From Datnioides undecimradiatus (taxonomy: Eukaryota > Chordata > Actinopteri > Lobotiformes > Datnioididae), in the NCBI GenBank assembly GCA_008933995.1, contig WARS01000009.1, positions 925,501 to 989,500 of the forward strand: a stretch of 64,000 nt of DNA, written 5' to 3'. The first letter of the stretch is position 1; every line of letters begins with the position of its first letter. Positions 39,251 to 54,900 of the stretch are shown here, one piece after another. The notes below the pieces were generated by a model. The model was not told the DNA's origin. It searched no databases and was given only the letters and a program-made list of their open reading frames with translations. The position numbers and the translations under genes are program-made.

Positions 39251-42072
39251 GTCATTGCGTTGGTCCTTGTTTATAAATAAGCACTCTTATGTTCAACAAG
39301 TGACATTTTTCATTTAGATGGTGTATTAAGCATTAACTTAATGTTCTGTGTTTATCTTTTATTTCTTTGGATATCACACATTCAGTGTGTGCAAAGGTGA
39401 GATTACAAGTATATTAATTTCAACAGCAATTATTATTTTTTTCTTTCCAGTTCAATGATTTGGCAGATTTTCTGAAACAAACTGGTGACAAATTGATGTG
39501 ATGGCCAGATAGCGGTGGTCTGTCAGGATGAATGGATGCAGCCTGTAAGGCACCAGTTGGACATTATCTGCATCGCTGCAGATGTGCAATAAAAATAGTG
39601 CTCAGTAAATCATTTGAAGGTCTTTATCCCAGGATGCTACACATCCACTTTGATAAATATTTACCAGCTGGAGCTTGTACGTCAATATATCAAAGAGATT
39701 ATTCCATCCTCCAAACCTAACTGTTTTGTCTAAGGTTTTATACAAACTTAAGATCTTCAGATACTTCAGAGCATGAATTATAGTGGCCTTTCGCTAGTTT
39801 TTTAATAGTTAGTGATGTAATCAGGTGAAAAACATGTGGTGTCTCAAAAACAAAGAAAGTGAAAGTCTAAGGCCATAAACTGAACAGCTGAGATGTGAAC
39901 TCTAACTCACCGTCACTACTCTGTACCATAGGTTTTTGTATCACAGAAATTGCATCAGGGCTGCCTGTTTTCCCATGAAATCCTATTAAGCACCATGGCA
40001 AAGATTTATGATGCTATAAAGTCACTGACCAGTTTTTACAATCACCATCATTATCCTCATTATGTTTATGAACTGCACATGTGTAAAAGCAACCTGTCAT
40101 ACAACTCATGGCATTTAAAGTGATTCACAAACACAAAGAAGACATACCAGCTTCAAAGAGAAGATGCTATACTTCATGTGATGGCTGAATTCTTATTTGT
40201 AACAAATTTGCAATGAAACAGATCTGTCTCATTCCAACCACAGCAATTTAGATCAACAACTGAAACCTGAAAAGAAAGAAAATTAGCTTTGATGACAGTT
40301 AGAAAGGCACAAAAACAAAAACCAAGGATTCATTTCTGTTTTGCGCCGATGTTTAACTGTCATACCATAGACAAGAATTCAATCAAGTAAGGGAAATAAT
40401 TCATTTACACTGCTATGCAGTAAGAGGTTTTGTGTAAGATGTGTGGTTCTCATTACACATACAATCCAATAATCAGAGTAAACAACTAGCTTTCTATAGT
40501 CAACAATACCTGTTCAACCACATTTGAGTGAATGCAAGAATTCATGCCCTTTCTCTGGATGTTACAGAAAGTTAGTGGAAACGCAGACACATGAGGCAAT
40601 TTGAGGGGAAGTGACTTGCTCATATTTTCCTTTAAAGCATTGTCGAAGCATTGTAGAACTGATTTCCTCAACAGCATTTTCCCAGCCTGTCTTGTGACTC
40701 AACCAGTGGCATTTGGTCAACAGCTGGTTCATGCCCACATCATTGTGGACTGAGAAGCAACTCAAAATAATCTCCACGCCCACACTTTTGTTACCTTTCA
40801 GTTAGAAAGAAACAGAAAATGGAAAGAGCCTTAGCTGTTTTATTTTGCAGTATTGGTTCACGCGGAAATTAGACTTCAGTGGGCAATGACTGACAGCTCC
40901 AAGTGGCTGCTCTGTCCCTCCTCCCTTCTATTTTTGTATGTGGACAGATCAAAGCATGCTAGCAGGACAACAGACGGGGAGCAGGAAGCCAGCGACAGAC
41001 AGAGACAATGGCTGACAGCCAAGGAAATGAACATCAGCACCGTACACAACACCACACTCCTCTTCGACATCTTTGAGAAAGATCCCAAAAGAAGCACTGA
41101 ATGGGAGCCAAAAGCACGCTGCCTTTGAATATGTGAAACTATCTGTGTGTGTGTGTGTGTGTGTGTGCATGTGTGTCTGAGGAAGAGCTCTTGCTGGCTA
41201 AATGAAACAAGATCCTAGCCTGCTCAGTTCAGGCTGAGCGTGGATCGCCAGCAGATTCCAGAAATAACATGCAAAGGATGTAACCTGGGTCACAACCTGG
41301 CTAGCAGCACTTTGCTAATCTGCTGTGTCATATTATAACAAAACTACATAATGAACTACGTGATTAGTTACAAAGTAATGCAATAGTCCACTTGTAACTC
41401 AAAGTATAGCTAACTACACATGGACATGAATACATTAAAGTAACCAATAGGATGGTTGTCACGTTTGAGACATAACTAGAATGACTTTAAAATTATTATG
41501 GTAAGGATTCACACCCCACTGGATCCAAAGGGTTCTCATGATTTTGCTGTTGGTAAAGTAGCTTGAAGTTTCAATAACATCTAGCCACGACATAATAATC
41601 TAATGGTCTTATTTCTGAGACAAAAAGCCAAAACACATTCATACAGCACAGCTTCTGCTAATTAGAATTAGTGCAACTGCCATAATGCAGCAACTAACTG
41701 AAGGCCAGCTTAAGTCATGTAAACAAAGACTGTTAAATTGCCAGAATCTAACCAACACCAAAATGGTGTGTATGCAAAAAAAAAAAAGTCTGGAACAAAG
41801 AAAGAAAAGTTAACTGTGTATTGACTGAATAAATGAATTAACTGATTATTTTCTATATACAAAAACATGTCTGTTCTTGTTGCTGTTGTAGTTGGCTGTT
41901 GATGGTGCATATCCCATAGGCAAAGCATAATTTATGGGCTCATAAAGGCATGTTTAAAAAAAAAACCTGTAAGTCTGCTAGGTGGAATCAACTTTTGTAT
42001 GAAGAGGTGTTAAATACAGGTTAACTGTTCTGAACTCTAACTGATCCAGACTTAATGTCAAGCGGATTGGCC

Positions 42073-42084
42073 GGGGGGGGGGGG
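42073..42084 (+). repeat. G12 homopolymer
   Basis: Twelve consecutive G residues preceded by GGCC. Confidence 0.95.
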
Positions 42085-42791
42085 TAGTTTTCCCAAACAC
42101 CCTCTTAGCACTCAGATTAGGTTCGCTCCAAGGACTTATACAGCAACAGACTTGATCATGGCGCTTAGACAGCTCATGGGGAATTCAATGCAGAGGCTTT
42201 TCACCAATATGGAATGCCAGTCAGTTGACTGCTGTTGATCTGTCTGCATCTGCCTGCCCCTGCCTCTCTCTCATCAAATAATTCCTCTCTCTTCCTGTCT
42301 TGCTTTATACCTATATACTCACTCTCAGAGTCTCGCAGTCACGTTGAAGGGTTTCAGGTTGCAGGCTGAAAGCCATGGAAATGTCTGGTGTGTGAATCAC
42401 AGTTCTCTCTTGCCTCAGCTGTGATTTCAGTTCCGGTCTGAGAACATTTGTGGGGACTGGATATGGCAACAAGTCATACACACTGAGTACCTCAGCCAAA
42501 GTGAGCCCAGAATAAAATTTGTTCTGAACGTTTGAACCAGAGGTTGTGTACAGCATAAATCATACTTTAGTGACACTGGTTAAAAGGTTTGTTTGGGTTT
42601 TTTTTACTTGAATTCCCACACGCCACCTCCTTCAGTACTCAAGTGTGTTTTCCTCTCCTTGTCAATCATTGAGTCTGACCGACTTCCTTGTGCAGTTTGT
42701 CAAGGAAAAGTTCCATCAGGTGAAGAGTGTGTAAAAAAAATAAAATCTGACTGCCTGATTTATTTCAGTATTGTATGTCTGTGTGTCCTAG

Positions 42792-47113
<4,322 letters not shown>

Positions 47114-47522
47114 AGGCCGGACCCATGAAGGAGGCTGTACGTGTGTGTCGTCAGGACGGACGTCGGACTCCGAGATGCATCGGAAACGTGTTTATCCTTG
47201 GCCTGGTTCAGGTTGTGTGTGCTGTTTCTCCCGCTGTCTCTCCAGACCCAAACAGGCACAGGTTGAGTTGATTTTTGAGACGCTGTAAAGTTTATGTATT
47301 TGAGGAGACTGCGGTTAAAAGGCTTGAGTCTGGTGATCTCAATGGGTCATACTTGAAGTACTTGTCACTAACCATTTTCCTATTGTTTTAGTTGTTTTTC
47401 TACATTTATTGCTGCATTTCACTCCTGTGGGCCCTGTGAGTGTATTTTGACTCTAATGTAAAAACCATAACAGTAATAACTGATTTGTTGTTGTTTTGGC
47501 AGCTTGATTGAAGGTTTGGTTT

Positions 47523-47528
47523 AATAAA
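47523..47528 (+). terminator. chrna1: Proximal chrna1 poly(A) signal AATAAA
   Basis: First AATAAA downstream of the stop, about 410 bp away. Confidence 0.55.
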
Positions 47529-48474
47529 ATATTAAAACAAAGATAAACCTTCAACATGAGAAGGTTTCCTGTCCACTGTGCTGAGGGCTAACTGAGAATG
47601 GATGTTGTATATTAGAAAATACATGTATTTCTAATAACATTTGAAATGGAAAATCCTCTTGCAGAAAGCCGACTTGGATGTTATCAGTAAGGGAAGAAGA
47701 TCAGTTCAGATTAATTTAATTGTATTTCAGTTCAATGGATTTCCCAGTTTTGCAGTTGACAACATGAGTGCAGACAATATCTTTCCTTCCCCGGGAGTTT
47801 TATTGCTTTGTTTTGCCTGACGCTCACTTGACTTTTAAACTTCTCACTCATTTTAATGTGTCATGGTTGTGAATTGTGCAAGCACAACAACACATGGGTT
47901 AGTGTTGCTTTGCTCCTGACACATCTAAATTCCTCTTAAATCTGTTGCACAGTTTGTCAAGAGTTGTTTTGGATATTCATTTTCAGTCAGGGTTTAGTAA
48001 ATGATTCTCAAACCACAGATCAGTGGTTCCTTCTGATAAGGATCTACTGCTTTACAATAACAAGTGTATATTTCAGCAAAAATGTGTAAAAACTACAAAC
48101 AGGTGTGTGTCTAGGTGCAGTCACTGGAGTTTCTTAGATGCACTGTTTGCAAAGCTGCACACAGCTGGTGTGCTGCTCCTTTATAGCAATGTAATTTGTT
48201 GCTTCATGCACGTGTGAAGATTTTTGACCAGTGACCACATCTGACATGATGATTTGAACAAATGAGGTTAAAAAAAACAGTTAGGGGTTTTTGAATTGAA
48301 ACTAATCAGAATTGTGTGTTTGGTGCAGCTTTAATTGTGCCACAGTGCATGAACCAAATAGTGACACAGCGAAGAAACATTGTCATGCAGTGGATGTGAA
48401 AAATTCCATAAAAGCTTTTTTTTTTTTTTTAAACTTGTCCCTTTGAGGAAATTCACCTTTTTCACTCTGAGTCA

Positions 48475-48480
<6 letters not shown>

Positions 48481-48508
<28 letters not shown>
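48481..48508. repeat. (CA)14 microsatellite
   Basis: 28 bp of uninterrupted CA in the chrna1 3' region. Confidence 0.96.
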
Positions 48509-48512
<4 letters not shown>

Positions 48513-48700
48513 CCTACGCACATGCATTCACATTTGAGACATCACAGGTGCGCTGTTGCTGCCTGTTAACAGCAACCAGCTGAAGGCAACTTGATTTATT
48601 TTGCAGCTGTGATTCCTTCTGCTCAATATTGTAATATTGTGCTGATCATTCATTGTGTATTTTTGTATCTTTGCAGTTGTTTAGATGTGATATAGAGTGA

Positions 48701-48706
48701 AATAAA
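48701..48706 (+). terminator. chrna1: Distal chrna1 poly(A) signal AATAAA
   Basis: AATAAA about 1.59 kb after the stop; T-rich sequence follows. Confidence 0.45.
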
Positions 48707-49087
48707 AGTCTTTAACCATTTATTTAATGCCAATTTATTTATTATTGTATTATATCAGTATTGTTTTGTAAAGCTCAGGTCTAATGGACATCAGCAGTGA
48801 CATCAAAACTATAACCTAGCAGTTATTTTGGATTTTGTAGGTCACGTTTGACCCTGACAAACACTGTGGCTTCTGGTTAAGATACAAGTGTCCGTCCATG
48901 CCGGTTACAGGTGTTGTGGATGTCACGAGTGCACAACCTTAGAGTGACAATAAGCAAAGATTAGTTCAGCTGCCTCTGCTGGTGTTTGGCCTCACAGACA
49001 GTTTGGGTTGTATCAGAGCTATATGACTCGGTGAAACAGACATGGCAGCAGGTCAGAATCACAACAGAAACAGAAACACTTTTCCTT

Positions 49088-51727
49088 TTTTTGTTGTTGA
49101 AAAATTTTATTAGGCGTGCCATGCACACACTTACTGACATCCAGCATTGCAAAAATTGGTAAATCTAGCAGAGGATAAACAAAACTACAAACACAAAGTA
49201 AACAGGTCTTACATGTGTCACTGTGTGAGACGACTCGTAGAGGATCTAAAAAGTTCTTAAATATTAAAGTAACAGCTTCATATTTTCATCACCAGCAGGT
49301 ATTATAGGGGGGACAAAGCTTGTTAACAGTGGTATAATCCAGCTAAACACAGGTCAGTTATCTGGTCCGGGTACCATGACACACATTTTGCGAAACATTC
49401 AGCAGTGCTTGGAGGCACAGCTGCCCGGTGGAGGGAAACACCAGGACAAAATGTCAGGCTGTGGTCGACGAGTCAGACAACTTTAAATTCATCACTTTGT
49501 CTCTACTCGACATTCAGCGAAGGTTTGCATTTTTGCTGCTGTGTGCACATTCAGAAGCTTAGGCCAAACCCTTGCAGGGAACGTAAGCCAAATGAAGTCG
49601 ACGGCCACTCATAAACACATGATTAGTGTGAAGATCTGAAAATAAACACATTAAAACATACAGATTACATAGAATTTAACGTGTACTCTGCGTAGCCCTC
49701 AAGAATAGTTTACCAGCACAGCCTGGTTTCGTGTAACAGAAAGAACTGTTGTCAAAGCACTCGGTGGTAACGATCGGTCAAACGAAACATAAATAAACTC
49801 TCCCAGTTTAAATGTTGCCACGGTGGCTCTAACTCGGGTCGATTACACTGTAAACTAAACAGTAGCCAACCAACCAAAGCAGGCGTTATGATGGCACCGG
49901 TTACCAACTGCGAGTGCACACATTTGTGAATCCAACACTTAAAATGAATAAAAGCACAAAACACTTGAAAACATTTCTAGAAATGCAAATCTGCAGTACC
50001 CTGAAGGCTTCAGAGTCCAAACCAGACTTGTACGTTTAGCGCGGCAGATTACGCCTCTAACTGCTTAAAACCAAACAGTGCAGCACAACCTCAACACCAG
50101 TTTAAAACACAATATAGCCAAATAAATACAAAGAGAAACTCAGGGAATATAGACAAAACAACAGTGCATTTGGCAAATGATAATGATCCTTTTGAGAACT
50201 ATGATTGGCAACAAACAGGCAGAGATTTGGCAGCTCATTTTGCTCCAGTCTGTGTTTTGTTTCTTTTGCACCTTCCAAAAGTTTAAAGGTTTATTCACCG
50301 TGGTCTCTAAAACTATCCTCAGGCCAGTAAGTTAGCTTAGGATCTTTACAAAACCAACTGCTTGAATTCATTTGTGGAGATTCATGTTTCCCGCGCTGTA
50401 AAAAAGCCTGGTTCAGAAACATGAATATGAATTATTTCTGTTGTTTGAAACCCAGGAGAGCGGACAAAGCTTCAGGTTTACAGAGAACAGCGAAAAGAGT
50501 CACACCTTTAAAACAATCAACAGACGAACACATGCCTCTCGTCAAAACACACATTATCTGCTGCGCCACCGACGGCTGATCTCAGTTCAGTTACCTGCTG
50601 CTGCACGCGGTCCGCTGGGTAACTGCAGGCATAGAGTGGGACATCAAACATTAAACACTGTTAGACTGGATCTACTACTAGGAAAGAGGAAACAAGGCAT
50701 GAATGGTCGACAACAGTCAGTGCTGTGTTCTCTGGTAAGAGTCCATTTACTGGTCTGCTCCTGTTTTGGCCTCCAGCCTCAGAACCTTTGCTCTCGGCAG
50801 ATCTGAGTGCACCTAATGAGGAGACAATTTAAATGGACACGCTGTAGTTTTCAGGGTAACCGCTCAGATCCCAGATACCGCTTGTCTGGGACAAGCTGAT
50901 AAAACATGATAAAGAACAAAACCTAAAACTCTGAGCAGGAGAAGATGTTTAAACTAATGTTTAATGTGTTCATAACAAATGTATCTAACATGTCCTATTT
51001 CTAGACTAAGAGCTTCTAAAACAGGAAATAAAATGTAATGCCTATCTTATATGTAATGTAAACGCTGCTGTTGTTGTCCTGATGCACACAGGCAAAGTGT
51101 GCCTGCTCCCAGTTTCATGTCTTGGTGCATCTGAGGAGAAACCACTTGTGAGCCTGCACTTTTATCCCGAACTGTAACCTTTTCATTAACAAATCACAAC
51201 AGCAGCCAACTACTGAAAAACCTAAAAGAACCTTATCGTGTGAATCGTACTGAGAGATGATCTGTGAGCATCATCAGCAGCCCACTACTCTACAGCCTTA
51301 TTAAACCTACATCCATCACTCGGACACCTTCCCAGTCAGCCAGCCAAAGCGTTCAGGCCGTGATATGCTGGCATCATTTTAGGCAATATCACTGGACAAC
51401 TCTCCCATAAATGTGATGAACATTAGATTACGTTTTATCAAGAATGCACACCATTTGCTCAGCGCATCGTCGGCATTATCTCCAGTATGTACTTTGTCTT
51501 ATATGAAGTTGAATTTAGGCAAAATAAAAAAATAAATAACTATGGGTGCCAAAAGCTGTGGACTGAGTTAAATGTATTATTTGGTACAAGTATATTCTTA
51601 AACTATAGTCGATCCTTATCCTCCTGTATTGCTTTAAAATGCCACCCGTCTATCAAGGCCAACACCAACACCTTCTGCCTGGACAGAACGACCAGACGTC
51701 ACTGAGCCTCCTCTGGACTCTCTGCAG
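49088..51727 (-). other. lnpk: lnpk long 3'UTR (inferred)
   Basis: No coding potential between the lnpk stop and a minus-strand AATAAA at 49111-49106. A nearer candidate AATAAA lies at 50295-50290. The long form would give a 3'UTR of about 2.6 kb. Confidence 0.5.
49106..49111 (-). terminator. lnpk: lnpk distal poly(A) signal AATAAA
   Basis: TTTATT on the plus strand; on the minus strand it is followed by a T/A-rich stretch. It is the last one before the convergent chrna1 end. Confidence 0.45.
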
Positions 51728-51993
51728 CTACGATGGCTGGGATTCAGTCTCACAGGGGGCGCTGTGACTCTCCTCTGTTTCCATCTCTTCCTCCTGCTGA
51801 ACTGCTTCCTCTCCCTCCACTGCTGCCACTGCTGCTGCTGCTGCCTCCGCCTCCGCCTCCTCCGCCTGCTCCGCCTGCTCCGCCTGCTCCTCCTGCTCCG
51901 CCTGCTCCTCCTGCTGCTGCTGCTGCACCTCTGATTGGGTCTCGCTCTCTACTTCCTGAGTGGGCCTGTCGTCCTCACCCAACTCTTTCTCAT
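51728..51993 (-). CDS. lnpk: lnpk exon 15 (acidic tail and stop)
   Basis: 266 nt; acceptor cctcag, TAG stop at 51730-51728. Encodes DEKELGEDDRPTQEVESETQ, then Gln/Glu/Ala runs, ending CETESQPS. Acidic tails of this sort are usual in vertebrate lunaparks but the repeat lengths vary. Confidence 0.92.
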
Positions 51994-54900
51994 CTGAGGA
52001 GAAGACATGTAAGTAAGACTCGACTTCACCAGCAAGCGAGGAGACAGAACAACGGGGCGGGGTGAGGGAAAGAGGGAGCAGCTGAGCTTTGTAACACATG
52101 ATTGGTTCTTTGCTGTTAAAATCAGTGGTAGATCAAAGACAATTAGCAGCCTTTGTTAGGATTAACATAAGTCAAACAAGTTGAATGAACATCAGAGATG
52201 GGAGAAGCTGTGAACATAAGAGGCTTTACCATCATCCCTCGCAATCTCCCTGCTCCCATCCAACGCCACAGCTTCGAGGGGATAATTAAAACAGTCTTTG
52301 TTCAACATAAAGAAACCCCGATCATCCGGTGTTGCCGATACACATATGATATAATTACAACTGAAGAATTATTGCTTCTTATTGTAAACGCACCATTATG
52401 TGCACACTGTTAGACTCATTCCATCTCATAGAAAATGGCATAAATTAACACTGTGGCAAAAGACTCGAGCCCCGTTCGGACAGGATGGGGGACAGGATTC
52501 GGACACTGACCAATTACATGATGTGGCTTGTTATAGATACAGCACAAACCATTACTGGCTAACACTGGGCTATCTGTTTACTGTAGTTACCTAAAAATGC
52601 AGGAGTGAGTGTGTAAAAACTGAGATATACACTTTAAAATGCAAACTACCTGCACAGATGGGTCTTTAATCATTTGATGAACAGCGTGGACACAAAAAGG
52701 AGACGCCGGTCACTCAAATCATAACTTTACCTGTTGTAACTGTGGGCAGCGTTAAAACCACTAATCAGGATTTTTATAATGAAATGAAACAAGCGTTCAG
52801 AAAGAAATCCATCCTGTCCGAACGCGGAGTAAATAACACAAAATGACACTTGATGCACAAAATATTTGACGTTCCTGTTTTTATGAAGTAACGTGACCAG
52901 GCACAAACTCTGGTCTGTCTTTGGCTTAACGTGTAACGGTGAGGATGGCAGGAATTAGGAAGCTTGTCTAAATATTTTGTACAGTCAGTGGAGACCAGAT
53001 CTGGGTCAGACAAGTACATATAATGATAAATAATAATAAAATATAGATGAATAACTAATGCTAAATACAAATAATACTAAACAACATCTCTGCGCAGCAT
53101 TTGCTTGAAGCCAAAGTGCAACACAACAAATAAAAGGTTAATCCACCAGGGAAATCCAAACAGCGGATCAGCTGTCAGTCAACTTGTTTGTGATTTACTG
53201 TTGTTTGCAGGATGAAGTTTAATTATCTAAACAGGATCAAATGTACATCTGAGCACTGTTTAACCCAGGTCTGGTGCAGACATCCAGTGACTGTTAAAAC
53301 CCGCTGTTGCTTTAGTGTGATTAGAGGCAGCGATTCGTGGTAGGCATTGGTCTACGGTGTTATTGACTCTACAGCGGAGAAAATGGACCCGCTCTGTGAT
53401 CACATCTATCAAATCAGTTCAAATTAAGCCAGATCAGACAGTGCAGGGAGAGGAAGGGAACCTGGACTCTGCAGAGGTCGGTTCTGAGGGTTCTTTGGAC
53501 TCTGCTGGATCCGGAAACTGTGGACCAAATTCCACGGGGCCGGAGCCTTGGCTAGAGGCAGGATCACACTGTTAAACCCACTGGTCACTGTAACGCAACA
53601 CAGTTAAGTGTGCTCACAGGGCTGACAAAGGAAGTGTGCTGAGTGCAGGACTGGATGGATGCAGCCTGCTGCAGGAACTAAAGGACGGGCTTGTTTCTGC
53701 AGCTTCTGCTTTGAACTCATCGATTCTTTAACATCCCACCCAACATGAACCCGTAAGACGGGAAATCTGTTAAATGGTCTTGAATCAACTGGTTTGTTTA
53801 CTTTATAGCTGGATAGTGTTGCACCACCATGACAACAATCAACAAAGCTGTCTGCACCTACAAAGATCCATGTCCCAGGGTAAGTTAACTGGCTTCATCT
53901 GGTTAAAATGATGAACTATGATACTGAGATATTACTATGAAGCAGGCAGCTGAGATTCCTTATCTCAGGCCAGGTGTATGTGTCAGTTATTGCTGGTTCA
54001 GTGCTCACGAACAGCTACAACAGGGTAACAGCTGACATCATTATGGTTTGGAGAAGAATCAAACACAAACAAATGAGGTCAATAGCAGCACTGAACTAAG
54101 AAGCTTTTAACAACAGGTGGTTAGGACATGGAGTGAGTAACAAAGATGCACGGAGGTGTGGAAGTACCTGTGTGTGTGTGTGTGTGTGTCTAAGGTGTAG
54201 CAAACAGATCTGACTTTTATTCACATTCTTCTTCAATGGGATTCTTATCTAATTAACTTTCTGTCTATTCTCAGATGTTTATTCAGTCAGTGTCTTATTC
54301 TTCTTACAGTGTGTATGAATCAGCACTGGTACTGTGTTTGTACACAACACAGCACTGTATTTAAAACAAACACCTCTCAGCTCATTTCTCAGTCCAGACC
54401 TGAGGAGACCCAGCCTCGGTTGGTCTTGCTTGCTGCTTGTCTGTGTATCTGCGTTTTTCATTACCTCCAGAGGGGGGCGCGCTCTCCTCTGTGTCTGTCC
54501 CAGAACGGCGTGCTGGTCCAGGGGAGCGCGATTCTGCTCTCAGCCGCCTCTCGTAACTGAACTCTGGAAGCCTCGGAGCCTGGGGGCGTGTCTTCCGGGC
54601 CGGATTCAGGAAGTAGCAATAAGCACAACGAAACGCTGGGGTGTTGGAGACAGAAAGACGGAGACAGAAAGAAAATAAGACAAAGGATTATAAGGAAATG
54701 CATCATTTCATAAACTACGGCGATGCATTGTAGCTCCTGAAATTTATGTTGTCAGAACCTCTGCTGCTTAATTAAGATGGTTGTCTTTCACTGTAGTGGT
54801 GTATTTCTGTTCTTACCCAAGTATTCAAACTCTTCCTTCAGAGCCATGCCATTATGAGAAAAACACTGTTGGCAGATGAGAGCGTATCTGTGGGAGGAAA

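Larger units (their letters stand above)
38657..42791. other. Region upstream of chrna1 exon 2
   Basis: Should contain, or border on, chrna1 exon 1 and its muscle promoter. I could not find an ATG plus signal peptide with a phase-1 donor. Contains a (GT)12 run at 41144-41167 and a G12 run at 42073-42084. Confidence 0.5.
47114..48725 (+). other. chrna1: chrna1 3'UTR and downstream, two candidate poly(A) sites
   Basis: No coding potential. AATAAA occurs at 47523-47528 and again at 48701-48706. A (CA)14 microsatellite lies at 48481-48508. Which end is used in muscle cannot be told from sequence. Confidence 0.55.

Noticed and set aside
40887-40944. Signal-peptide-like leader (starts MTDSSKWLL) upstream of chrna1
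   Set aside because: Hydrophobic and in a plausible place for exon 1, but the gtatgt donor leaves two bases and would shift exon 2 out of frame to an early stop.
42593-42791. In-frame upstream extension of chrna1 exon 2
   Set aside because: Open and hydrophobic near its end, but it has no ATG and is interrupted by a good polypyrimidine tract and acceptor, so it is intron.
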